Made by a program: the position numbers and the translations under genes. From Hydractinia symbiolongicarpus (Eukaryota > Cnidaria > Hydrozoa > Anthoathecata > Hydractiniidae), in the NCBI RefSeq assembly GCF_029227915.1, contig NC_079884.1, positions 1,612,001-1,676,000 on the forward strand: 64,000 nt of DNA, read 5' to 3'. Within the stretch, counting starts at the first letter, position 1; the number at the start of each line of letters is the position of its first letter. Below the pieces are notes generated by a model. It was not told where the DNA came from and ran no database searches. It worked only from the letters and a program-made list of their open reading frames with translations. Of this stretch, positions 52,691 to 63,580 are shown piece after piece.

Positions 52691-53482
52691 ATGTCAATAA
52701 TGGCGGAATCTTCAACTGTAAAAACGGCAGAGGATATTTTACCATACCTTTTTGAGCCAGTCGTTATATCAGAGGGTGGGGAAGATGAATGGACTGACTG
52801 CAATAGCGAGGCAAATGAGAGTGATGTAGAAAGAGAGATGGGAAAACAGGGAAGATGCGACGTGGATAGTGAAACGTGGTGCAAATGTGGACATTGCCAA
52901 AAAAAGTATTTTCCTATTGAATGCATTTGTTGTGTAGAGGTCGAAGAAACAAAACGGATGATTGAAAAGGAGAATATTGGTGAGTCAATTTCTTTTTCGG
53001 CGGATAAAACATCTAACAATTTCACATATTAGAAATAGTAACAATAAAAATATTCTTATTGTTAGGCTGTATAATTGATCATCCAGGTTTTAGTCCAGTG
53101 TGCCTTAACGTCGAGGTTTTGTGGACATCGCTGGTGAACTTGGCAGATAGAGAAGGAGCTTATTTGCCGCGCAAGAATAACGTTCCAAACAAGTAGGGTA
53201 ACTTTTTGCACATATGAAACTGTATTTCGTTATGGATTAAAGATAGGTTCATTTATTTTTACTTTTAGATCGTATAGATATGCAGCATATAGACAGTTTA
53301 CCTGGTGGATACATGATAAGTTAGGTCGCCATGTTAGACGGGTTATACCATCTTGCGCTGTTAGCCGTATAAGGGCCGAATTCGAAGAAAAAGACGGCAA
53401 CTACACTTTTTTTAGAGGACACGACGATAAGGCTAGTGAGATTGTAAATGCAATGGAATGGGTGAGAGATGGTGGTAACTGA
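52691..53482 (+). CDS. P2RX7 intracellular-domain-like protein (three exons)
   Basis: Exons 52691-52979, 53066-53192 and 53269-53482 join to 209 codons with GTGAGT and GTAGGG donors and consensus acceptors. An acidic N-terminus (EGGEDEWTDCNSEANESD) precedes the P2RX7 intracellular-domain core: ETWCKCGHC, ECICCVEVEETKRM, CIIDHPGFSPVCLNVEVLWT, SYRYAAYRQFTWWIHDKLGR, VIPSCAVSRIRAEFEEKDG. In mammals this domain is the C-terminal ballast of the P2X7 channel, with a zinc cluster and guanine nucleotide binding. Stand-alone versions without the channel are very common in cnidarians. Here no membrane segment is present, and the gene sits inside a transposon. The role is unknown; an alternative start is ATG 52700. 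Confidence 0.8.
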
Positions 53483-53514
53483 ACAGTAAAAAAAAAAATA
53501 TTTACACTTTTATT

Positions 53515-55443
53515 TTAATATTTAAATCGTTTGTATTTCACACTATCCGCAATCATTTTCTCCCTTGCTTCCCTTTCAATAGGAGCCATCGACTTTCTTT
53601 TTGTTGCGCTTACGTTTTTTATACCAAGAGCAGCATTTTCACGGATCTCACGAAGCATTTCTTTCAGATAATCATATGTTTTATTTTCGTAGAACTTGCG
53701 AGCACTAAAACGCTTTGATGGTTTACGATAAGCTATTCTGTAATGACTTTTAAACGAAATTTTCAGAGCTTCTTTTTTAACAATTGTTCGTTTTTGTTCT
53801 CTACCTGTATTATTATTGTTATCGAGCGAAGCCAGCATAGTTCCGATCTCCATGTGATCAAAACCGAAATGATATATTTTTGGCAAATACTTGGCTATTA
53901 CGTTGTGATAAACCTATGTATGAAAATTACATTATATTAAAGACAACCATACATTTGATTTACAAGTAAATTTTAGAATCTTGTAAACTTACTTCTAACA
54001 AAGTAGTATGAATTCCACCTGTCATTTGGTGTAAATCTTTCCTGACATTAGAATGCACTGTTGGGTCAAAATCGGAATCATTTGTATCATTGCCAACTTC
54101 ACTTGTTTCAGATAAAAAACTTTCCTTCAGTTGTGAAGTACCTGAATGAGACCAGTGTACTCAAATAATTATAAGTGAATACAAAACTCACTCTCGTCCC
54201 CAGAGAACGAGTTGTACATACCTTCAACACTTTTTTCTTTCCATCCATCATCTGTTTTACGTTCATCTTTTTTTTCATCGGTTTCTCCCGCATTCGATGC
54301 AGGTACAACATTGTCATCAGCAACATCTGAAGTAACGTTCAGCGAATTATCTTCATCTATCAAAATGCTAGAATTCGCTACAAAATTTAAAAATACACGC
54401 GTAAGTAGATACTGTCAACAAGATACACCACACACCCATAAATAATTTTAAACTGACTTGAAGAAAAACCAAAGGTCGAGGATGACATATCATCGTCACT
54501 GCAACCACTTTCTGTATCTCTAAAAGAATAATCACGGCGATTGGGCGTCGATGTGCAAAACTGCAACAATCTACGATAAAATATATTATCATGAGTAAAA
54601 AAAACACCCCAACGAAAATGCCTTCTTTCAATTAATATTGCTAACTGTTGGTGCTTACCTGGATTGTTCTAACTGTGTATTAATATTATTATCAAAGTCA
54701 GTTTGTGTTGAAACGTTTGCTTCGCAAATGATTTCCTTGAAATTGCAACCGAAATCTGTAGTTGTTACTCGTCTCAGGTTTGTTGTATCTGTCTGAGCGT
54801 GGACGTTGTAAATTCTATCAGTTTGAACTTCAGCATTCTGAAAATAATATGCGACGTAACTTATATGAAGTCTGTAGCAATACATGCACAGCTACAGCCA
54901 TGGATAGTAACTGAATACCTGAAAATGGTCCTCTGATGTTATAGGCTCTATCTCAGATGTATCGTCGTGATAAACTACAGGAGCATCTGTTTCACATTCG
55001 AATGAAGCCATTGCCTCTGTAACAATCTAAATTAAAAAGTATCAAGATAATAACGCAGATGACTTTACAATTAATTACCAATGTAATCTTACCCTAACAT
55101 GTTCAGCACGTGTAGATCGGCCAACAGAAGTGCTTCTCTCCTTATTTTTATTTTCCTTATGTTTAAACAAGGTTGGCACGGCATCAGGTGTCAATCGGCG
55201 ACGGGTAGCTTTACGTGCTGAATACAAGTCACCACAAAGTTCCTGTTTTAATGTTGTTGTCGAGACATAACACGACTGTTCAAAATGATCAGAACATAAT
55301 CTTCCACTTGGAGGTAAATCTGTTCTCCCAATAGCCACTTCCCACTTTTTAAATAATGATTGCTTTTTAGGCATGGTGTGGAAAGAAACATTTTTGTTGT
55401 TTTCTGTTTGATTTGAACAACCAAAAGCCACACAAAACGGCAT
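53515..55443 (-). CDS. THAP-domain protein, seven exons
   Basis: Exons with consistent phases: 55443-55093, 55026-54919, 54837-54659, about 54569-54455, about 54362-54223, about 54149-53995 and about 53912-53515. Residues 1-90 form a THAP domain (MPFCVAFGCSNQ, RLCSDHFEQSCY, closing DAVPTLF). The middle is acidic and low complexity (Asp, Ser and Thr rich; DDDMSSSTFGF, DEKKDERKTDDGW). The last exon encodes a basic, helical tail (KSHYRIAYRKPSKRFSARKF, YLKEMLREIREN). No DDE or RNase H-like core is visible. THAP domains bind DNA, so this could be a transposon-end-binding protein. It is convergent with the P2RX7-ID gene, whose stop lies 33 bp away. Confidence 0.75.
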
Positions 55444-56189
55444 AGCGACTGGCAGTCTTGTTTATGGAATTTTCCCGCCGTTTCTTCGTCTCGCTCAAGG
55501 GTCCCGCCACGGAAGATAAGAAGATTTATCATTTCGAGGCTAACTTGGATTAGCTATTTAAGGAACTCTACCGTTGTGTTAATAAAAATGCTAAATATAA
55601 GCTGGAAATAATTGTTTATATTGGACATCCGTGGTAGAGCGCTAATGTTATGACTGATGCAATAATCAAATTGCCTCGATTTTCCGAGAAAAACATTACT
55701 ACGAAAAAAAAGAGGAAGTTCTTGTTGCAAGGAAGTTGTTAATTCTTTTAGAAAGGCTTTTATTAGTTAGGCAAGTTGAGATTCTTATATTTTCTCTCTT
55801 GTTTTGTATTAAACGGCAAAGTTAGGTACTTTCTTATGACATCACAAGTACTTTGAGGACTGGACCGAATTTACTTAGTGGACGAAGCACACTGTGCTTC
55901 CAGATCATAGCGGCGGCCATTTTTTTTGAAATTATTTTTCACATTTCTGACGAATAAAGTGAAACCGTTGAGTAGGGTATGAATATTTGATTTTCTATTC
56001 TTGCTTACAGTTTATTGGCATAGTATCATTTTGTATGCAGGAATCCCTTTAAGGTTTGATATGCTTTTTGGCTTATGATACAATGCTCATTTTAGTAATC
56101 TTAGGATAAGTTATTTATCTCTTGTTCACATATTCCATAACCTTGATGGTTATGTTAACAAATTTTTAAAAGATGACTGTAACTCTCTT

Positions 56190-56440
56190 GTTTATTACCC
56201 CAATAAAAAATAAAATAAAATCAAATACAAATGAAGTTAGCAGGGGGGGGTATGATCACACATGATCTTGTCTTTGGAGAGTAACGACTCCAGTTATTAC
56301 CTGAGTTAAAAACAAAGAATAGCACAGTTCGACAGAAAATGGTCAAAATTTACTTTAGGAAGATATGGATGTCTAGTTTCTGCTGATGACTGTCCGCGGA
56401 TCTCTTCCAGGTGACCCAGTTAGACATCCAGAGTACTTAG
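56190..56440 (+). repeat. Remaining 3' UTR of LINE copy D
   Basis: It contains the hairpin motif ggagagtaacgactccagtt and the gatatggatgtctagtttct block, and breaks off at acttagtagtagaaattgcc without the tail. Confidence 0.65.
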
Positions 56441-57254
56441 TAGTAGAAATTGCCATTAGCTAGCTATAGTAACTTATAGCATGCTTTATTTTATTAAGGC
56501 ATTATATATTTTGAGGCCATAATCATGCTAAGAACATATTGAGAATAATTAGGATAGCATTTGTCAAAAAAGTTAAGAACATCGAGGCTGAAACTAAAAC
56601 ACACTATTCTTATAAAAACAGCGTGTGAAGAATTTACATAAACTGTAAAAAGTAACTTTTCTGTTACTGTTTTCAACAGTGTAATACAGTGTTGATGTCG
56701 TTATAAAAAACCTGGACTTAAAACATTTAAATCAATGTTAACATCTGTTACGTTACGATCGTTTGAAATATATTCGATTCTTAAATTCGAAAACGCTACA
56801 TTGTTATCTTTGATTTTATGCGTGATTTTCTTGATTAAAAGTTTTGGTCTGTAAGGCAAACTGTACTTTTAATACTTTGGATTGAAATGTTTCGGTAGAT
56901 ATACAATGTACCAAATGATTCAAGTTTTTATATATCTCTTTTATGAGTTTTCAACTATTAATTTCTTATATTTTGAGTATAGCTTTGAAAGGTTTACCGT
57001 ATGCAATAGACTGAATAGCTGATTTGTACAGTGTGGAAATTTTGTGATAACTTTTTTTGTATAACTTGGCAAAATATGTCGGTTTTTAAATGTCTGATAT
57101 ACTTTTTTCCCTGGTTGACAAAGCAAGTATAATTTTAAGCAGATTTTGCTTTCTAAGTAACGGTGGTTAAACGCCTTTGATTTTGTTATTTTGCATTTTG
57201 CTTTTCTTTTTGTTTCACCTGCTTATATTTTCAACGGTTTGACTTCAACGAGTA
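56441..57254. other. Non-coding stretch, no supported gene
   Basis: AT-rich, with only short frames at 56494-56676 and 56941-57126 that show no domain. Confidence 0.4.
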
Positions 57255-57589
57255 TCTATATTATAATGCCCGTATACGTCCGTCCGTCCGTCCGTCCATT
57301 ACACGCATTTCATGTCGATATTTAGTGAGATGTATTTTGAAATGCTTTGGTAAACTTCTTTCCGAATAATTTTCGCATTGTCAGAGGGTCAGAGCAAGTA
57401 TTTTAGTAGATTTAGATTTTAAATTTCACATATATACTGCAGTTGTTGGACACCTTTAATTTTTTGGTCATTTATATAATCATGCAGATTGTAAAATTCG
57501 CACTGCTGTATTCTTTGCTTTTTGATGGTATATCTGTTCTGTAAATTAAATGAGAAATACAGTGGATTCTTCCACGGGAATTCGGCTAG
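57255..57589 (+). mobile_element. Helitron-like unit 1 (335 bp, non-autonomous)
   Basis: It starts TCTATATTATAATGCCCG after a host A at 57254 and has a (GTCC)n stretch near the start. It ends with the hairpin GTGGATTCTTCCAC (57562-57575), a short spacer and CTAG (57586-57589), followed by T. TC start, subterminal 3' hairpin, CTRR end and A/T insertion are Helitron hallmarks. It has no coding capacity. Confidence 0.7.
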
Positions 57590-59266
57590 TCTCTATTATA
57601 ATAGCCGTATTTTGTCTGTTTCTGCGCAACATGGCGGAGCAAGTAGCGAGACCCGCCGAAAATCCCCGCGGCCCTGCAGCTTTATTTCGAATCCCCGGCA
57701 GACCCCGTTTTTTTACCGGCCTTGCTTTGCCGCTCATTGTAATAAACCAATCACGAGGCTCCATTTTCACTAATAACCAATCCAAGTGCTTCGCGGCCTC
57801 AACATGCCGACGGGAGGAAACATGCTACCCCTAAGGCCATTTTGGTTTGGAAGTGATGGTGTGAAGTTTGTAGGTTTCCTTTCAATCCTCCTTATTTCTT
57901 CTGAGTACTTTTTATCCTATAGGATTATTTAGTTTGTTTTCACATGTTAAGGTGAATATTTCATCACATTTTCTTAATCTTAAACAAACCAATTTTAAGT
58001 TTTTGGCTAGCTACACAACGTACATTTTGAGGCAGCTAGCTATAGCTATCTTTATTTATTCATATTCTTTTAAAGTTTTTATTCAGTTTGGTATGTTGTT
58101 CTTTATTTTTATGTTGAAGTTGGGTCTACCTATCTAGCTCCTTTTAGCTCTACCTCTGGCTAAAAAGTGAAAGTAGCTAAATGCAGTTATAGGCAGCTAC
58201 CAATTTTATTACTGCTATGAAAGCTTATGCTGAAAAATAAAATTGCTGAGTATATATTTTTTTAACTGAACTTGATATCGACAGGCAGTTTCCTGATTTT
58301 TTTTAAACTGAAGTCGCGATAAAGTTTTTTTAAAAATGGTGTTATGCCTATACTCATGTGCGACACAGTCTAGCTGTACTAAGCGCTTAGTTCGGTGGTA
58401 ACAACGGGCTGTTTCCTGTGTTTCTGTTTAACCGAAGTTGTGATAACGTTTTTTACAGAAAAAAAGTACACACTGTTTACCTATACTAAGCGCTCAGCTT
58501 AACATTTTTTTGAACTTTTCCCGGGAACATTCCCTGAAAAGTAAAGAAGGTTGGCCAGCTGCTTTCGCTATGACGGGGTAACATTGAATTGTAATCTGGG
58601 TTTTTATTTTACCTAAGTTGTCGAAAGTTATTTTTTGAATAGTATATTACACCGGAAACACCATAAAGTTGTGTGCACTTCACTTGATTTTCTACACACT
58701 ATATGGCTGTACTAAAGTGCTTTACCTGAATGTGTGGCACAGTTGACGGTTCTTATTAATCACTCAATCTGGTGTTTAACGCTGGGTAACACAGCTACTT
58801 GTGGCTTAACCTGGCGTTTCAACAGAGTGTTTTCTGTGTTTTGTAAACCAAAGCTTAAGGTCTTTAAGCCTAAACGCATGTGTCGCACGATTTACCTGTA
58901 CTAAGTGCTCAGTCCAATGTCACAATTAATTTGTTAACCTTTACTGAAACTTATTTCGCAAAATAAAATAAAATTGACCAATTGTTTTTCCTATGACGGG
59001 GTAACAAATGGTTGTAAATTGTGTTTTTATTTTGGCTAAAGTTACAGTAGAGTTATATTTTCAAAAATACACTACAGCCGAAACACTATAGTGTTGTGTG
59101 CGCTTTACTCGATTAACGACATGCTGCGTACCTGTACTAAAGCGCTCCACCTGACCGTGTAGTATAGTTTACGGCTCTTATTAAGCACTCCACATAGTGT
59201 TCAATGGCGGGTCACACCTTGACTTGTGGCTTACCCCGGCGTTTCAACGCCGGGTTTCCCGGCTAG
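57590..59266 (+). mobile_element. Helitron-like unit 2 (1.68 kb, non-autonomous)
   Basis: It starts TCTCTATTATAATAGCCG directly after CTAG of unit 1 and ends with the 20-nt hairpin CCCGGCGTTTCAACGCCGGG (59235-59254) and CTAG at 59263-59266. Inside, an imperfect tandem duplication of about 423 bp is seen from the marker tatgacggggtaac at 58569 and 58992. No Rep or helicase is encoded; the frame at 57550-57834 straddles the unit junction and is probably spurious. Confidence 0.7.
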
Positions 59267-59841
59267 TCTATATAATAATACGCCAGTTCTGTCTGTCTGT
59301 GACTTTTGCAAAGTGGATAAAATTTCTTTGATAAAGTCTATAAAACATCGTCTATAAATTTGTTCTGTAAATGACCAAACGTTGACGTTAAAGCAATATT
59401 GACGTCAAAGGAAAGTATATTAAGATTAGTGAAGCCATTGCATTGCACTTTTAAATTTAAGGCTAAATAACTTGGAAACGGGTGGAAATAACTGACGTCA
59501 TCTCCTGCGTAGGTAACTAGGGACCACCTTTGACCAATTTGGGTAAGTTTCCCAAACCTGGGTCCCTGAATCCGTTTCGGGAATGGACGGGTTGATGACG
59601 TCATCAAAAAACCTTTAAACCCTAATATCTCTGCAACCGTTTGTCAAAAATACACGATCCTATACATTTTCTTGATCAGCGTTTCAAGATCTATACGATG
59701 AAGGCAACAGGCATACACATTTCTGAAAAAAAAAGTTTTGTGTTCTGACATGTCTCTGCTGACGTCATCAAAATTTAAATGACGGTTATTTTTCTCTGTT
59801 ATCCTGCCTAAGTGGATTTTTCCACGGGCCTTATTGACTAG
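59267..59841 (+). mobile_element. Helitron-like unit 3 (575 bp, non-autonomous)
   Basis: It starts TCTATATAATAATACGCC directly after CTAG of unit 2 and ends with the hairpin GTGGATTTTTCCAC (59812-59825) and CTAG at 59838-59841, followed by T. The 3' region (gtttgtcaaaaatacacgat, gatcagcgtttcaag, cctaagtggatttttccacg) matches the element entering from the right window edge. Confidence 0.75.
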
Positions 59842-61700
59842 TTTATTAGCTAATACAGTAGTGTAAATTGGCAAACTTTTCCTCTGGAATAAATTTTAGT
59901 AAATTAAGGCATAATAGAAAGAGAGATTTTAACTCTGCAAGCAACCAAACCAAACATTAGGCAAGAATATTTTATTTTGTTTATCAGGGATTTGCCTTGC
60001 TTATTAAATAAATGCAAGTCATAATTGATCTCCTTTTTCTTCTTCTCAGATCTTAATATGGCTACATGCTTTTCCTTTATAAGAAACATTTTTAAGATTA
60101 TAAAATTGGGCCGAAGATCTTTTAGAATAATTTCTATAAAATTTATGAGAAACATGAAGGCTTGAATGCAAGAACGTTTGACAGGCCACCTGCTAAAGAA
60201 TGTAAAAAACACTGCAACCTAAGCCAAGGGATGTAGCTAACGTAAAATAACGTGGAAAATAGTTTTGTTTAGTGAAAAGAACGATTTTTAGTGCATAAAG
60301 TATGATAATCCTTACGTTTTACAAAGATAAATTTGAAATTTCTTACTTTGTAGCACTGTCCTGTTTAAGTAGCTCACTATTCTTAACAAATAAAAGTTAA
60401 GATAAAAAAGTAAAAGATAACTTGCTAAGCTTAGGTTACTTACTAACAACTGATTTTTTAAACCTTTTTTTTTCTAGCTATTATTATAGTGTAGTAGTCT
60501 ACCACACGATCTCAGCAAATCCACCTCAACTTCGCTTTTCCAACTTATAAGATTTCCTTTTCTTCTCTACTTAAAATTTACTTAAACAAAAATAAAAGAC
60601 ATGTTACAGCACACAAAATAAATGATTTTTCCAATATTTGTATATAGCAAGAAACCTACTTCGTTCGTGTGCTGAACTTCAAAAAACTTTTTACGTTTGT
60701 TTTGATCGTCAGGGGAAACTTTAAATTTTCAGCAAATAAAATTGCTTTATTTTGATCACGTGGTTAGATTCATCAAACATTCAAAACGCAAACGCAAACC
60801 TTGTAAACAAACAAAACTCGCGGCTTTTCTCGACAAAGAAGACATATTTTTTTTCGGCAACATCAAAGATTTTTTTCAGGGATATCAAAGAAAAATAAGC
60901 ACATCAACTTTGCCTGCTACAGACACACGGAACTGGCGTATTATTATAGAGATAGAAATAAATATGCCTACATGACACCATGAAACAATAAACTAAAACC
61001 AAATGACTTGTGACGTCATTTATGACTGTGAACTAGTAATTGTATGATGACAAAATGACATGTTTGGATTATTTTAACTTCTATACTTTTTGATATGCGT
61101 CAAAGAGAAGCATTTTCATTTATTTTCGAAAAAATCGTTTCACAGCACACATTAAAAAAAAGAAGGTAAAAATGATTTGTTGATTTGATTTTATAAAGAG
61201 CTAACAAAATATATGAAAGACAAAGTAAAAATGTATTTTTAAATTATATATCTTTAACTAGCAGGAATATATGCCAAATTAAAGTGGTCACAGGGAACTT
61301 GTTTGTTATTCAGCAAAATTCCGTAATGTAGGCGCATGCGTAAAGGTAGAAAAAGCAAGACCACATAGGATTGCATCTGCTTATTAATTTAATTAATAGT
61401 TTTTGTCGGAATACAAAAGCGTAAATTGCTTTGTTAACCGTATAATCTTATTCGCAGCGGCCTGCTGTTTGCATTTTCTGCCCATTACGTTATTAACATC
61501 ACGCCACACGGTATCTCATTTATAAGCCATTAAAGTGGACAGATAAATTCGATAGTTTTGTAATTCAAAAAGAAGGCATGACAACACGTTCAGGAAATCA
61601 CGTTAAAACGACTCTGAAACGATTCAAATGGGCACATTAACTTTTAGATCAAAAGTTGCTATGGCAACGAATTAAGTAATAAGATGGACGTAATTTGATT
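59842..61700. other. Non-coding stretch, no supported gene
   Basis: No conserved frame or repeat found. The frame at 60742-60975 is Lys-rich and has no domain. The last few hundred bases probably hold distal regulatory sequence of the gene that starts near 61740. Confidence 0.4.
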
Positions 61701-61707
61701 ATGCGCG

Positions 61708-61780
61708 TATATAAGTAAACGCCTGTGAACATTAAGTTTTTTTTACGTTGCCGTGACTACCATTTTAAAGCTATATAAAT
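61708..61780 (+). promoter_or_regulatory. Tandem TATA boxes upstream of the acidic-protein gene
   Basis: tatataag at 61708-61715 and tatataaat at 61772-61780, each followed 25-35 bp later by plausible transcription starts. A 5' UTR exon then ends at 61831 with a caag/GTAAGAAT donor. The matching acceptor is probably tttattccag ending at 62080. Confidence 0.5.
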
Positions 61781-62137
61781 TGTCTCAGTTTTTTTTCTTC
61801 TCTTATAGTAGAACGACAAGAAAGAAGCAAGGTAAGAATAAAAAAATTTTCTGTTTTCTGTTTGCGCTGAAAATAATTAATAAGAAGTGTTGAAGAGCAA
61901 TTCTTCTGTTTTTTATTTTTTCATTACTACAAAACGGTATAGCCTTGAGTACCACCAAAACACATTTTTTAAAAATAATCTGAATTCAGTTTGCCTGAAC
62001 TCGTATGCTAAATATGTGCACGTTTTTTATTTAAGCAAATATCAAAAAAAATCTAGGAGCAAAGTTTTTTTTTATTCCAGAAATTATGTTACATGCTTAT
62101 TCAAAAGGTACGTTTTGTTTTATTTAAAGTAAAAAAC

Positions 62138-63055
62138 ATGGCTGCCATTTTTAATTTAGATTCATTATTTCCAGCTATGACACTGTTAGATCATAACGTA
62201 TTCCACCCAACTGCTGACGTCAACGCTTTATACACCCTCCCCGTAAAAAGAAGGAAGAAGCAGATTTTAAAGACATTCGCTACACCAAGAGAGTCTGGGA
62301 ACTGGTCGAATTATGACGAGATTGGTGCATTAATTGAAGGCGTTTACGAAGTTAAAGAAAATTCCTCTATAGATCAGTATGAAAGGAATTTTGTGAATAC
62401 AGATAGTTATAGTAAAGTCGATTTTCGATTTTTTTCACCTGCGTTAGTTCAAGACGGTCCGTATGAAATTATAGGTTGTAAGACCAACTTTTGTAGTTAT
62501 CGTGATGATAAATTTGCTGAGAAAGATATTAAAATTGTTAAAACCACGCCTGGAAAAAATGTAAGCATCACTCCAGAGGCAAAAAATCCTTGCTCACAAG
62601 CAGTAGAAAATAGGCCTAATGTTTCAACGTGTAAACTAAATAGTAGTATACGTATAAAACAACAACGCACCTCAATGCAACGGGGGAGAAATCAAAATAA
62701 GGACAATGTTGTTTTAACGAACACTACCCACGAATATGTTACTATTATACCCCCTGTTTTAAAACGCTCTTCGCCAGTGTTATCAGAAAGTCGACGTCTT
62801 AAAAATAAAAACAGCAATGACATAAAGGACAAAAGGAAAATGCATGAAAAAATACCGGAGATCAATGATGGTTTAAATAGTAATGCCGAGAAAGATACGG
62901 AAAAAGAACATCACTATTTTCAAGTGGAGCCAGAACATGAGGATGAAAATGATGAATACGAAGAACTGGCTTTACCAGCGTCAGCAGAGAAAGTTGGCGT
63001 AAACACTAGTAACAGTGAAACAGTCGATGTCGAAGTTTTGCTTAGCGAAGAATAA
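62138..63055 (+). CDS. Unrecognised, mostly disordered nuclear-like protein
   Basis: A single coding exon of 305 residues from ATG 62138 (context aacATGg, MAAIF); an in-frame ATG at 62093 would add 15 residues. The N-terminus has a short hydrophobic motif (FNLDSLFPAMTLLDHNVFHP) and a basic patch (PVKRRKKQILK), a possible nuclear signal. The middle is polar, and the C-terminal 60 residues are acidic (EPEHEDENDEYEEL) ending VEVLLSEE. No known domain is recognised. The promoter-like TATA boxes, a probable 5' UTR intron and the absence of transposon features argue for a genuine host gene. Confidence 0.6.
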   Translation: MAAIFNLDSLFPAMTLLDHNVFHPTADVNALYTLPVKRRKKQILKTFATPRESGNWSNYDEIGALIEGVYEVKENSSIDQYERNFVNTDSYSKVDFRFFSPALVQDGPYEIIGCKTNFCSYRDDKFAEKDIKIVKTTPGKNVSITPEAKNPCSQAVENRPNVSTCKLNSSIRIKQQRTSMQRGRNQNKDNVVLTNTTHEYVTIIPPVLKRSSPVLSESRRLKNKNSNDIKDKRKMHEKIPEINDGLNSNAEKDTEKEHHYFQVEPEHEDENDEYEELALPASAEKVGVNTSNSETVDVEVLLSEE

Positions 63056-63580
63056 AAAGGAGAGACATTAATGGTTGATTAATTCTCAGATGATTTTATT
63101 AACAAAACATTCAAAAGTAGAGACTTTTTAAAATCTGTTTTTCTCCTATTAAGTTTTTGAACAACAAGAAACAAACCATGAGAAATACGTTTTTCTACTA
63201 GAGGACTGTATATGATAACAATAAATGACAACAACAACTAGAGCATAAAGGGCATGCGTAAACTATAGAAAAACAAAAACGAAATTACAAACGCGTTCGC
63301 CCCGAAGTACAGCTGCAAAAAAGCAGCCATTTTTTTAGCAAAAAAGTGTAAAGGCCAATATACACAGAAGAAAAATTAGAAGAATAACTTGAGTATATTA
63401 TTATTCTTCCATTATTTCCCCGTGTATCTTGTCCAAGAATAAAAATTCCGGAATATTTTATCGTTATTCTTCGAATAAAAAACAAACTGAATATAATCAA
63501 ATCAATTTGATTATATTCAACGGAAAAATAATATTCAAACAATGAGTTGTGTACAGCATTAGCATACTTCTATTGAAATA
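63056..63580. other. 3' flank with a perfect palindrome
   Basis: There is no gene. A 14-bp inverted repeat with a 2-nt centre, gaatataatcaaat-ca-atttgattatattc, lies at 63489-63518 in sequence rich in attattcttc-type repeats. It might be the centre of a small foldback element. Confidence 0.5.

Larger units (their letters stand above)
52389..56052. mobile_element. TTAA-flanked DNA transposon carrying P2RX7-ID and THAP genes
   Basis: The ends are AGGGATTCCTGCAT at 52393 and its inverse ATGCAGGAATCCCT ending at 56048, flanked by TTAA at 52389-52392 and 56049-56052. Similarity of the ends extends further (AAAATGATA). It lies within the 3' UTR of LINE copy D. It holds two convergent, spliced, open genes but no recognisable DDE transposase. 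TTAA duplication occurs in the piggyBac and Kolobok superfamilies; the THAP gene favours Kolobok, which is an inference. It is probably mobilised in trans, or its transposase is unrecognised. Confidence 0.85.
48592..56440 (+). mobile_element. LINE-USP copy D (subfamily 1), split by two DNA transposons
   Basis: 5'-truncated at the endonuclease (cgaaaacttaacaaatattc), it runs to 49249, resumes at 51672-52311 after the first insertion, and its 3' UTR appears again at about 56190-56440 after the TTAA element. The 3' UTR between 52312 and 52388 is unlike other copies, and the end is lost at about 56440 before the usual tail. The nesting gives relative ages: LINE first, both DNA transposons later. 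Confidence 0.75.

Noticed and set aside
57550-57834. 94-codon frame over the GC-rich patch at 57650-57720
   Set aside because: It crosses a Helitron-unit junction, overlaps open frames on both strands and has no domain.
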